64,000 nucleotides of DNA. Source: Euglena gracilis (Eukaryota; Euglenida; Euglenophyceae; Euglenales). The translations under genes were made by a program, and so were the position numbers. The notes below the pieces were generated by a model, which made no database searches, was not told the DNA's origin, and worked only from the letters and a program-made list of their open reading frames with translations. The DNA lies in the NCBI GenBank assembly GCA_039621445.1, contig CP154957.1, positions 9,095,071 through 9,159,070 of the forward strand, written 5' to 3'. This document shows, one piece after another, positions 1 to 9,300 of the stretch. Each line of letters starts with the position of its first letter. Positions within the stretch are counted from its first letter, which is position 1.

Positions 1-109
1 GCCTGGCCGAAGCCATGTCCATTACCACTGGACGGAGCGTGAGGGGAGCCAGGGTGTATGGAAAACCAGTGGCGGAGGGTCACCGGCTGGTCACTTACTG
101 ACGACGTGC

Positions 110-1200
110 TCAGAAGGCAGCAACGGTGTGACCCAGCTCCTTGGTTATGAGGAGGGCACCCAGTTGGGCGGCCACCCCGGAAAACAGGGCCAATGACAGA
201 CCCTGTTGCAGTTCAGCCAGGAAGACATTCCTGGCGCCACCGGAGGCAGTGGCGCCAAGGCGTTGCCGTAATTCTTCCCATACGCGTTGGCTGTCTCCCC
301 CGAAGGAACCCCATACACTAAGGATCATGGGGGAGAATCGCGCACCTCGGGTTTGGCAGCGGCCTCCGTATTTGGTGGTCTTCTCAAGGGCTCTGCTGCG
401 TAGTAATTCCCACGAGGCGGGGAGGCTCCAACTGGCACTGGGCGGGGAGGGGTGGTTGATGCCCACATCGATGGCCCAGGACGAGCGCGGGACCAGTGGG
501 GAAGGAAGATGTCTGCATCCCGCTTTTGATCGGCGGCCACCGAGATCTCTAATGCATGCGGAATACCCCGTGCCTGTAGCTGGGATCCCAGGAAGTGCTG
601 CACTCGGTGGTGACGCTCCCACAATTTGTTCTTGTGGCAGCACAGAGCGTGGTCCCCAAAAGGATCAACGACCTGTCCACAGCCGAGGGGGCAGGGGGAA
701 CCGGCCAGGCTGAGGGGGATGGTGGGCAGCCCCAGGTGTCGATGGCAAACCCTGCTGCCTTGGATGGGCGGGCCCCGATCCAGCTTGAGCAGATAGAATT
801 ACTTTGATGCTCAAAGCGGACCCGGTCCCGATCATTGAGGGCCGATAGGAATGCCGGGCGTGCGGCCTGGCGCAGCTGTTCACTCCACCATGCCTGGTCA
901 TGGTGGGAAGTGTCCTCAGCCTCAGGCTCAGGGCTTAAGGCGCTTCCCCCGATCCATTTCCGTACTGGTTCAAAGGCATCACCCAGCCGGGTATGTAGAC
1001 CGGACAGAAGCTCCTACAATTCATCAATCGGGGCCCGTGAGATGTTGCCCAGACCCAGGGAGGTTGGTGCACAGGCAATCCAGGACAGCAGGGCACTCAG
1101 ACGGGCAGGTAGCACACTGTCGACTGATAACCGGATGCCGAACCCGCCCTGGCGCAGGGGGAGGGAAGCTTGGGCCCATTGTGTGTCCGATACCGAGCAA
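110..1200 (-). pseudogene. RLE nuclease and C-terminal part of LINE family A copy 1
   Basis: Degenerate continuation of the copy 1 polyprotein after the TAG near 1209. The last 643-110 interval is open and ends in the natural C-terminus (GHTVAAF, stop at 110). It keeps the nuclease motif SSWAIDVGINHPSP, whose Asp is the likely second acidic residue of a PD-(D/E)xK-type site. The Cys/His cluster upstream is present but in other frames. The final segment, with KTTKYGGRCQTRGARFSPMI and SVWGSFGGDSQRVWEELRQ, is a C-terminal helical region also found, diverged, in the two other LINE families of this window. Confidence 0.7.
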
Positions 1201-1208
1201 TCCAGGAT

Positions 1209-2657
1209 CTAGCTGTCCGCGCGGGACAAGAGGTCAGTGAACGGCACACGGTGTGCACTGCGAAGCAGTGAGCTGAACTTGCACGCGTCGAAGCAGAAGC
1301 GAAGCAAGGACAGCTGCACCTGGGGGTCGCGTACAGAGCCCAGCAAGGTGCAAGCCTGTTCGTTCTTGGAGATGCAGCTGTCTAACTGCTGCCGAACAAA
1401 AGCGCGGGAAGCCGGGTGGTGAACTGGGACACCCAGGACCGAGACGCCGGAATCTGGTGTATACGGGATGATGGATGCCCGCCGCAGTACAGAGTCCTCG
1501 GGGAGGGAAGGTATGTGGCGTGACCCGGGACCCCATACTGTGGTCTTCGCGAAGTTCAAAGAGCAACCCAGCTGGCCTAGGCCGTGGTGCTGTCCGGCCA
1601 GGGCACGATCTGCCGTGGCGACGTCCGACAGGATGGACCCGTCGTCCAGATACCAGAAGGAATTCCCCCGTCCCAGGGTGGCCAAGAGCGTATCATGAAT
1701 GGCCATGGCAAATAGGAGGGGAACTAGAGGGGCACCCTGTTGCCCTCCTTCTGTGCTCCATATCTCACTATCCCCAACAAACAGTCGGGTTGGTTGTAGT
1801 GAGAGGCGGCACCCGTGTAAAAGGTGCGGTGCTCGCCGTCGGACTGCGTCCAAGATATCCGCCCGTCGCACAGAATTGAACGCGTTGCGGATGTCAACCT
1901 GCAACAGGACCCAATCCGGGTTGTCTCCCCGCTCGAGAATGAGGTGCTGGAGGGAGATGCCAATCTGCTCACATGCGTTTCTGCCGCCGAAGGCGGACTG
2001 CAGTGGCCGCATGTTCACGCCGGCCTGTACAGTCTCAGGCAGCGCCAGTAGGCATTTCTCTACCACCCGGCGGATGGTCTCCCCAACGGAGACTGGGCGG
2101 ACCCCGTCATCCTTCTTCCGAAGGGGGAAGAGGTTGGCCGAGCACAGCCATTCTGCGGCCACAGGGTGTATGGACCCTTGCACGCAGTGCTGCACCAGGT
2201 TGTCAAGGGCCTGGAGGAGTTGGAGCGGGCTCCCACTGTCGCCGTCGCGTACTAACTCGGCGAGATGTGCTGGCCGCAAACCTGAAGGACCAGGGGCACT
2301 GCCTGGTGGGAACCCCAGTACGACCTTCCGAAGCGAGGACAAGCGGTCCTCGGGAGGAGAATTGCCGTAACAGTCGCAATGTGTGGAGGCCAGCTGCCGT
2401 TCCGTGTCGCCCCACGGGAATCCTGCTCCCTGTGGGTGGAGGGCCCTCAGGGCAGACAGGACGTCTTCAGAGCGGGGGTCATGTATCCCCTTGCTGAGAA
2501 GGCGCTTGGCTGCCATGGAGAAGGCGCCCTCCGTAACCAGCGAGCGCAGGGACCGGAGGCATAGGTGTAGAAGTGGGGGGTCGGGGGGGCGGCGCCCCCC
2601 CCCCGAGATTTTGGAAAGAAAGAATTTTTTTTGAAAAGTGTGTGATTTTCTCACCAC
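1209..2657 (-). pseudogene. Reverse transcriptase domain, LINE family A copy 1
   Basis: An open frame of 482 codons covering the RT core. Visible motifs in order: SAPGPSGLRPAHL (finger region), RPVSVGETIRRVVEKCL, LLQVDIRNAFNSV (RT motif A, first catalytic Asp), GGQQGAPLVPLLFA (motif B) and FWYLDDGSILS (motif C, YLDD active site), then thumb-like sequence. The first residues are read through C-rich junk and are not part of the element. Compared with copy 2, a 21-bp in-frame deletion right after RADS creates a TAG at the junction, which ends the frame at 1209. Downstream sequence continues to match copy 2 but is no longer in one frame with the RT. RT function is established for this family; activity here is excluded by the stop. 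Confidence 0.85.
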
Positions 2658-2729
2658 ATTCTTTGTGCCTTTTCAATTTATTACATTAAAAGCTCAACTT
2701 TCATTAAACCTTTTGGTGTTATTGTTGTT

Positions 2730-4285
2730 GGAGGTCACTACCGTCTCGCCGCCCTTCAGGCGGCCAAACAAGTCCAAAACTCATGGGTCGGAGGGCGAAA
2801 TTCTTCTTTTTTCAACTGTTTGTGAGTATCTCGCTACCGTCTCGCCGCCCTTCGGGCGGCAACAGGAAACACATACACCTTGACTTGGCCTCGAAATTCG
2901 AAATTTTAAACAGCACACCATTTCTGTTGCAAATTTGGCTTTTTTGGGGGGAAGCCTTTGGGGAAAATGTACTACCGTCCAGCCGCCCTTCGGGCGGCAA
3001 TACGTTTTTTTTTTGTTCCATGCAAAACAGCTCGGAGGGGGCGGGTTTTGGGAGGGAACTCTGATTACCGTCTCTTTTTCCGCATTTTGCACTCCTTTTG
3101 AAATCCCTTTTTTTGAAATCTCAAAACACAAAAGGCATCACCGTCTCCTGCCGCCCGTTGGGCGGCTTACCGGGGGCCGACAATTACCGCTGGTGGGTAA
3201 TTACCGCCACGCCAATTACCGCGGGGTTTTACAGCGCGCCCCCTCCGGGGTCCGCGGGGACAAACAACGCGCCACCGCACCCTGCTTCGCGACACCGACA
3301 GTGTGTCGCAGCCCATAGACGGTGCTACCGGCCCCGAAGTGCGAGGAATGGGCCATAGGTGAGTTTTCGGACCGAAACATCCTTCCCGCGGTGTTTCCCC
3401 TTGCTTGCCCCCCCTAAAAAAAATGTTGCTGGTGTGTCGCGTCCTGGGGAGCAATAAATACATTCCTATTCAGGGTCCCGAGAATATTTGATTCTGTTGG
3501 TATTTTGAGAATTTTGTTAGGAGTGAACCCACGGAATCTGCCAAATTAATTTCTCAACATTGAGGTCCCTAAAAACGGAGGGTGAACAATTCGTTTCCAA
3601 GGAAAATACTCACATTGCTGGGGGGGCTGAAAGGATTAAAACGACAAACTATTCTTGAAAAGAAAGAGTCATCCCCAGAAAAAGTTTTTCAGAAAAAGTT
3701 TCATTTTGGAAAAGATATATGTCCTGAGTTGAAAAGTGATGTGCGAAAGTTCGGGTATGTCGAAATTGTGGTGGATTGTGCCATGATGTCAAAAATTGCC
3801 ACATTTTGTGTCACATTCAATGCCATCTTTCAAAAAAGCGCTGCCGTCTTGCCGCCCTTCGGGCGGCGGAAAAAAAACAATGGTTACATTAGGCAAAAAC
3901 AAGTCCAGAACTCATGGGTCGGAGGGGGCAGAAATCTTTCTTTTTTCAACTTGGGTTGTTGTTTGTGAACTTTTCCACTGCCTTTTCGCCGCCCTTCAGG
4001 TGGTAAGAAACACATGTATGTTGACTTGGCTTTTTTTTCTTCAAAATTGAAAGCAAGGCTTTTTTTTGACAAGTTTTGCTCTTTTTGGGGAACCTTTTTG
4101 GGAAAATACATTACCGTCCAGCCGCCCTTCGGGCGGCAACTCTTTTTTTTTTTGTTCGTCACCTTCCCTTGCGTTGGGCTTGAAAGCTTCCAAATTGTGA
4201 TGGATTTGTGCCAAAAATTTGTGCCATGTTTTTTGTCACATTCAATGCCAAAAAGCGCTACTGTCTCGCCGGGCGGCAAAAATAC
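2730..4285. repeat. Cluster of about eight short GC palindromes inside a diverged direct duplication
   Basis: The palindrome GCCGCCCTTCGGGCGGC, usually preceded by ACCGTC(T/C), occurs near 2745, 2848, 2981, 3147 (ends altered), 3851, 3986 (altered), 4121 and 4266 (shortened). The surrounding sequence is itself duplicated: 2736-3015 resembles 3844-4155, including the shared phrase CTCATGGGTCGGAGGG and the stretch before each palindrome that ends in TACCGTCCA. AATTACCGC phrases at 3180-3225 form a separate small repeat. No gene is seen. This is a local family: the palindrome is not found elsewhere in the window. Confidence 0.7.
3245..3840. other. No gene seen
   Basis: AT-rich non-coding sequence between the two palindrome-bearing duplicates. 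Open frames here are short and have no recognisable motif. Confidence 0.5.
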
Positions 4286-4289
4286 AACA

Positions 4290-4925
4290 ACAATGTTGTA
4301 TTGGGCCTTGTCAAGGATCTCGCCCCCCCCCCCGAGAAAAAATTACTTCTACACCCCTGGATGTGGTCCCACCTCAAACCCGCCTTTGTGGCAGATGCCC
4401 CCCCTTGTGGGACAAAGCTCTCAGAAAAGTAACTGCCACCTTCCACCGAAACTTTGGGCCCTCCACGACACCCCCAGGCATTGGGATGTGTGTGCCCAAT
4501 GCCCATTTCACACAAGGGTTCGCCCAGGGGTTTCCCGAATCACCCACAGGGCCCCCCACTGCCTCTCCATTCACCCTGTTCGTGGATGCAAATTTTTTGG
4601 ATGTTTGTTGACGAGCCCTGGGACAGCACCCGAGCCAGACCTTAGCCTTTACCAGGCAAACTTTCACACCTGTACCCCCCACACGTCGCCTCTCTGGGTC
4701 GGGCCAGGGCATTGGTTGACTGGGGCTTCCTCCTGTCACTGCACCCACCGGCCCCCACAAACCCCGTCGGGCCGTAACACGCACCCCATACAAAATGGGC
4801 ACCTCTCTCCTCGAAGGCAAACCTCCCACTTTCAAGAGATCCTTCGTGGGGAAATCGACACCAGCCCTGGTTCTCCCAAGGCGGGGCCGCCCCCCGCCTC
4901 ACTGAAAAAGACAGGGGACACCGTA
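4290..4925. other. No gene seen; C-rich leader-like sequence
   Basis: A stop-free plus-strand frame runs through here, but its composition is Pro/His/Thr-rich from C-runs and shows no motif until the 2A-like site downstream. It could be leader sequence of the LINE whose 2A-like motif lies at 5052-5075. Confidence 0.4.
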
Positions 4926-4928
4926 AGG

Positions 4929-5178
4929 ATGGCCCTGCGCCTTGGCCGGCCCGTGCATGGGGGGCCGCCAGGCCACCTTCTCCGGGCCGCCATCCCGACT
5001 TCCCCGGCGTCGGTATGGCGTCCCCGCCACCCGCCGGTCACCCTTTGTGGTGACGTCGAGCTGAACCCGGGTCCGGCCACCGGGAAACCCCCCGCACCGT
5101 CTCCCAGAAAACATCGCCGAGGACAAGTGGACCTCTTACAGCCACCCCTGGTGGTTGTTCCGGACCTACCTGAGGGGG
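4929..5178 (+). CDS. LINE N-terminal fragment with a 2A-like ribosome-skipping motif
   Basis: The plus frame beginning at the ATG near 4929 (MALRLGRPVHGG...) contains LCGDVELNPGP. DVELNPGP lies at 5052-5075 and matches the 2A consensus D-V/I-E-x-N-P-G-P exactly. In that consensus the ribosome skips the Gly-Pro bond and releases the upstream peptide. 2A-like sequences are known near the N-terminus of some non-LTR retrotransposon ORFs (trypanosome L1Tc/ingi, CR1/L2-like elements of animals). Here the motif sits about 45 residues after the Met and about 105 bp before RT sequence of family A begins (5180). I infer it is the N-terminus of family A copy 2 joined by an internal deletion, but it could belong to another LINE. 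Confidence 0.6.
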
Positions 5179-5448
5179 TACCGGGCGAATATCTTGGACG
5201 CCGTCCGGCGGCGAGCACCGCACCTGTTGCACTGGTGCCGCCTCTCATTACAACCAACTAGACTGTTTGTTGGAGATAGTGAGATATGGTGCACAGAGGG
5301 TGGGCAACATAGGCGCCCCTCTAGTTCCCCTTCTGTTCGCCATGGCCACTCATGATACTTTTTTTTTCCGCATCCCAGTTTTTTTTTTTAAGCCGGCAGG
5401 AAAACACGGTGGTGGGGCGAGCCGAGTCCACCGACCAGTGGCACAGCC

Positions 5449-5708
5449 TACCGGGGGGATGAAAATACCGCTCGGTAGCAATACCGAATGGATTAATACC
5501 GCTCTTTAATAAAACCTGCCAGACGCCTGATCGTTTCGCTGTGACACGGAAAAAACCCACCCCGCGATCCAGATTAATTTCTGCCTGATCCTAATTTTGG
5601 CCGCCGTGCCAGAAAGATGCCCAGATCGCCAGTTATGGAAACTCGCCCAGTGAGCGGAATTAATCCATTCGGTAATTAATGCAGCGCGGTATTTTAATCC
5701 CTCCGGTA
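5449..5708. mobile_element. Small TIR element (MITE-like), 260 bp
   Basis: The left end TACCGGGGGGATGAAAATAC and the right end, read in reverse complement, TACCGGAGGGATTAAAATAC, match at 18 of 20 positions. The interior carries further inverted TACCGAATGGATTAAT phrases. There is no coding capacity. It is nested in the 3' part of the truncated LINE. A target duplication is not clear. Confidence 0.65.
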
Positions 5709-6058
5709 CTGGATTTGACAGGTTCCGAGGTGAGGTGCTGTACAGATGGGCTGTGCCCATGGTTCAGGGGTAAGGTGGTCAGGTGAACCCGGAATCGACC
5801 ATGTAGGGGCCAGGGTCCGAGGGGTGAGGTGGCAGGGAGCAGGCGGGTGGGGTGGCATTGATGGGGGCAGGCTGTTCCCCGGTGTGCTCAATGGAGGTTT
5901 CGGGTTCGTCCGACCTTTCGGCGTTCACTCAGGTGTGTTTAGCATGTTGTCTCTACGGGACAGAGCCAATAATACCGGCCCTTGGTGGCCGGTGTATGCT
6001 GCCTTGGCTTGGCATCAGCGGCCACAGGTGTTTACATGGTGTTCGCCCTCACCCTATT

Positions 6059-6421
6059 TTACTCTGTGGCATATGGGGTGTGGGTAGTGAGATCCACGTC
6101 GCCTGAAGGCTCCGCCACTGCCCCCCAAGCCAGCCGGCGAGCCAGTTCTCTTGCCAACGTTAGACTCAGCGCTTGCCATACCGTGGCCTCTGACGATCGT
6201 CGTTGAGGAACATCGGTCTGCGCCAACACAGTGCGGAGGCACTTGGATATGAATCCTGCCGCTCGCTCCCCCATCCCTCCGAAGCAATCAACCACAAACG
6301 GGATGAACGTCCATCCCAGCCGTTCGCAGGTGGCGGCATACTTGCGTTCTTTGTCTCCTTCTTGTAATTCGTGCCACCGTGCCAAGGCGTCCATTGAGGA
6401 GACCGGGTTTGCTGGTTGCAA
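6059..6421 (-). pseudogene. C-terminal segment of an RLE-type LINE polyprotein
   Basis: About 115 residues ending in THTPYATE and a stop. ERKYAATCERLGWTFIPFVV and DCFGGMGERAAGFISKCLR align with the C-terminus of element C (KYDATCQRLGWRLTPFVMDC) and more distantly with family A (KTTKYGGRCQTRGARFSP). The conserved pattern is KYxxxCxxxGxxxxPxxxxxxGGxG. The frame begins at the insertion boundary, so everything upstream was lost at insertion. Its function within the polyprotein is not known to me. Confidence 0.75.
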
Positions 6422-6433
6422 CGGGTGGCGGAT

Positions 6434-8061
6434 TCATGATACGCTCCTGCCCACCCGTGGAAGGGGAAATTCCTTCTGGTATCTGGACGACGGGTCAATC
6501 CTGTCGGACGTCGCCACGGCAGACCGTGCCCTGACCGGACTACACCACGGCCTAGGCCAACTGGGCTGCTCTTTGAACTTCGCGAAGACCACGGTATGGG
6601 GTCCCGGGTCACGGCACATACCTTCCCTCCCCGAGGATTCTGTACTGCGGCGGGCATCCGTCATCCCGTATACACCAGATTCCGGCGTCTCGGTCCTGGG
6701 TGTCCTAGTTCACCACCCGGCTTCCCGCGCCTTTGTTCGGCAGCAGTTAGACAGTTGCATCTCCAAGAATGAACAGGCCTGCACCTTGCTGAGCTCTGTT
6801 CGCGACCCGCAAGTGCAGCTGTCCTTGCTTCGCTTCTGCTTCGACGCGAGCAAGTTCAGCTCACCGCTTCGCAGTGCCCACTGTGTGCCGTTCACTGACC
6901 TCCTGTCCCGCGCAGATAGCTGTCTCCGGTCCACCTTCCAACAGATCTTGGATTGCTCGGTATCGGACACACAACGGGCCCAGGCTTCCCTTCCCCTACG
7001 CCAGGGCGGGTTCGGCATACAGTTATCTATCGACAGTGTGCTACCTGCCCGTCTGAGTGCCCTGCTGTCCTGGATTGCCTGTGCACCAACCTCCGTGGGT
7101 TTGGGCAACATCTCACGGGCTCCGATTGATGGACTGCCGGAGCTTTTGTCCGGTCTACAGACCCGGCTGGGCGATGCCTTTGAATCTGTCCGGAAATGGA
7201 TCGGGGGAAGCGCGTTGAGCCCCGAAGACACTTCCCACCATGACCAGGCATGGTGGAGTGAACAGCTACGCCAGGCCGCACGCCCGGCATTCCTGCCCGC
7301 CCTCAATGATCGGGACCATATCCGCTTTGAGCATCAAAGTAATTCTATCTGCTCAAGCTGGATCGGGGCCCGCCCATCCAAGGCGGCAGGATTTGCCATT
7401 GACGGAGCGTCTTTCCGCCTCATGCTGAAATGGCACCTGGGGCTGCCCATCATCCCCCTCAGCTTGGCCGGTTCCCCCTGCCCCCTCGGCTGTGGACAGG
7501 TCGTTGATCCTTTTGGGGACCACGCTTTGTGCTGCCACAAGAACAAATTGTGGGAACGTCACCACCGGGTGCAGCACTTCCTGGGATCCCAGCTACAGGC
7601 ACGGGGTATTCCGCATGCATTGGAGATCTCGGTGGCCGCCGATCAAAAGCGGGATGCAGACATCTTCCTTCCCCACTGGTCCGGCGCTGCGTCCTGGGCC
7701 ATCGCTGTGGGCATCAACCACCCCTCCCCGCCCAGTGCCAGTTGGAGCCTCCCCGCCTCGTGGGAATTACTACGCAGCAGAGCCCTTAAGAAGACCACCA
7801 AATACGGAGGCCGCTGCCAAACCCGAGGTGCGCGATTCTCCCCCATGATCCTTAGTGTATGGGGTTCCTTCGGGGGAGACAGCCAACGCGTATGGGAAGA
7901 ATTACGGCAACGCCTTGGCGCCACTGCCTCCGGTGGCGCCAGGAATGTCTTCGTGGCTGAACTGCAACAGGGTCTGTCATTGGCCCTGTTTTCCGGGGTG
8001 GCCGCAACTGGGTGCCCTCCTCATAACCAAGGAGCTGGGTCACACCGTTGCTGCCTTTTGA
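6434..8061 (+). pseudogene. RT motif C, thumb, Cys/His cluster and RLE nuclease of LINE family A copy 2
   Basis: Domains in order: RT active site FWYLDDGSILS near 6475; thumb/connection sequence with LLRFCFDASKFSS; Cys/His cluster C-x3-CG...GDHALCC...H near 7470-7580; nuclease motif QKRDADIFLP near 7645; then SWAIAVGINHPSP near 7700. Copy 1 has AIDVG at the latter position, so the likely catalytic Asp has become Ala here. That would disable target nicking even if the RT were whole. The C-terminal stretch KTTKYGGRCQTRGARFSPMI is intact. A frame slip near 8010 displaces the last roughly 20 codons. Confidence 0.8.
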
Positions 8062-8189
8062 GCACGTCGTCAGTAAGTGACCAGCCGGTGACGCTCCGCC
8101 ACTGGTTTTCCATACACCTTGGCTCCCCTCACGCTCCGTCCAGTGGTAATGGACATGGCTTCGGCCAGGCGTTGAGTTCTCCACCCCCG

Positions 8190-8640
8190 TTCTCCACTAC
8201 CCCCCCCCCTTATTGTCTCACCGACCGCTCCCCGGGAGGCCCGACCGGACAACAAGGGGGGGGGACAATAAGGGGGTACCAAGGGGGCGTTTGGCCGGAC
8301 CAACCTAGCCGGCTGGCCGGACCAACCTAGCCGGCTGGCAGACCAACCTAGCCAGCCAACATACCTGCCCCCTAGCTGTCCGTCCAGATGAAAGCCACTT
8401 TCGCTAGCCGCTCGGCTATCCAGACCAAACAATGGAGCTGGGGTATCTGGCTAGCCGCGGCTAGCCGCGGCTGGCTGGCTGGCAAAAAAAAGGAGGAGGT
8501 CTGGCCAGCCATGGCCAGCCACGGCTGGCTGGGGGATTTAGAGGAGGAGGAGGTCTGAGTGGATTCAGTGTTGAGGATCTGAAAGAGGAGGAGGAGGTCT
8601 GGCTGGCCGCGATGGGATTTTTAAAAAATTACGATTCACG
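8190..8640. repeat. G/C-run palindrome (TTATTGTC ends) and CTAGCC/CTGGCC repeats
   Basis: CCCCCTTATTGTC near 8205 and GGACAATAAGGGGG near 8260 form a short inverted pair around a C/G-rich centre. They are followed by tandem ACCAACCTAGCC and GGCTGGCC units to about 8530 and GGAGGAGGAGGTCTG units to about 8600. The same combination recurs at 11.15-11.37, 13.3-13.7 and 18.4-18.74 kb, so this is a dispersed composite repeat. Confidence 0.6.
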
Positions 8641-8690
8641 CATACGCAAAAAATTGCTTGCATTCCTAATCCTTCTCCTTCACTATCACA

Positions 8691-9000
8691 ATGTCATTTC
8701 GGGTGGAAGCGGTGTGGAATACTATGATGAAAGTACAGGGTGCTGAAATGGAGTGGAAATACAGGAACCTATTGGAACGCATTGCGTTGTGGAAGGAGGG
8801 TGAGTATCACCACAGGCAGTCTACTCAGGCCTTTGCTCTGAACAAATCCACACTCGATCGAGCAGAGGCCTGCCTGCAACATGGTGACAGGCCCTTGGTG
8901 GGGCTACTTTTTAAGCTACTGGCCCCTGGTGGGATCACAAGTTTCAAGTCTGAAGACAGATTTCACAGGAAGCTTTTCAATCTGGCAAACGGCCCAAATT
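8691..9000 (+). other. Open frame of unknown nature, about 100 codons
   Basis: MSFRVEAVWNTMMKVQ... to the point where the frame enters a palindrome at 9015. Its composition is ordinary protein-like, unlike neighbouring low-complexity frames, but no domain is recognised. GT and AG dinucleotides allow it to be an exon. It could equally be chance. Low confidence. Confidence 0.2.
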
Positions 9001-9014
9001 TTGCAAAAAAGAAT

Positions 9015-9055
9015 GTGAAATGCAAAATTTTGGGCCCCAAAATTTTGCATTTCAC
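9015..9055. repeat. Perfect 20-bp-arm palindrome
   Basis: GTGAAATGCAAAATTTTGGG is followed directly by its reverse complement, giving a 41-bp near-continuous palindrome. A weaker match continues outward (AAAAAA left, TTTTTT right). It could be a foldback MITE remnant. Confidence 0.8.
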
Positions 9056-9119
9056 TTTTTTTTTTTGCAATGTCATGGTATTCTGGTTCATTTTGATTTG
9101 CTTTTCATTGGTTTGATTC

Positions 9120-9300
9120 ACATCTTGTGGCCACTTTTGGGCCAGATGTGGTGGCCAGTTTCGGGCCAGATGTGGTGGCCAGTTTTGGGCCAAAGGTCGT
9201 GGCCAGTTTTGGGCCACAGGTCATGGCCAGCTTTGGGCCAGATGTAGTGACCAGTTTTGGGCCACAGGTGGTGGCCAGTTTTGGGCCACGGGCTTCTCTC
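9120..9300. repeat. Tandem repeat, about 24-bp unit (GTGGCCAGTTTTGGGCCA)
   Basis: Roughly seven imperfect copies of a unit containing GTGGCCAGTTTTGGGCCA and then GATGTG or CAGGTC. All three forward frames are open through it, which explains the long spurious frames here. Confidence 0.85.

Larger units (their letters stand above)
1..2657 (-). mobile_element. LINE family A, copy 1 (RT + RLE non-LTR retrotransposon), cut by the window edge
   Basis: Minus-strand non-LTR retrotransposon. It reads reverse transcriptase (2657 to 1209), a linker, then a C-terminal nuclease domain (about 800 to 110), followed by 3' UTR running off the window start. Positions 1-110 match, in inverse orientation, the 3' UTR of copy 2 at about 8060-8170, so both copies share the same tail. 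The 5' end is lost: similarity stops in a C-rich tract near 2580-2600 and the leader is absent. The domain order RT then Cys/His cluster then PD-(D/E)xK-like nuclease is that of RLE-encoding LINEs (R2/NeSL/HERO-like groups). Stops and small deletions show that this copy is dead. Confidence 0.85.
5359..6433 (-). mobile_element. 5'-truncated LINE insertion with 9-bp target-site duplication
   Basis: Minus-strand insert inside LINE copy 2. TCATGATAC at 5350-5358 and again at 6434-6442 is the target-site duplication. On the minus strand the insert ends in an A-run (the T-run at 5359-5367), as expected of a poly(A)-tailed retrotransposition product. The only coding sequence is the C-terminus of an RLE-type LINE (6421-6059). 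A second, unrelated TIR element is nested in its 3' part at 5449-5708. Truncation from the 5' end is the usual outcome of target-primed reverse transcription. Confidence 0.85.
5180..8170 (+). mobile_element. LINE family A, copy 2, interrupted by another LINE
   Basis: Plus-strand copy of the element seen at 1-2657. The part from ILDAVRRRAPHLLH (5180) to about 5358 is separated from the rest (6434-8170) by an inserted minus-strand LINE (5359-6433). TCATGATAC occurs on both sides of the insert and once, uninterrupted, at the same point of copy 1. After the insert the frame continues with GRGNSFWYLDDGS and stays open through thumb, Cys/His cluster, nuclease and C-terminal segment to about 8010. 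There a 1-nt shift moves the natural end (GHTVAAF, stop near 8061) into another frame. The 3' UTR matches copy 1 to at least 8170. Confidence 0.85.

Noticed and set aside
4014-5261. Single 415-codon plus-strand gene
   Set aside because: Most of it is C-run low complexity. Only the last part, from about 4929 with the 2A-like motif, looks coding, and the frame is lost at the RT junction.
6231-8330. One continuous 699-codon gene starting at 6231
   Set aside because: The first 68 codons are the antisense of the inserted LINE fragment; LINE copy 2 coding resumes only at 6434, and the natural stop is near 8061.
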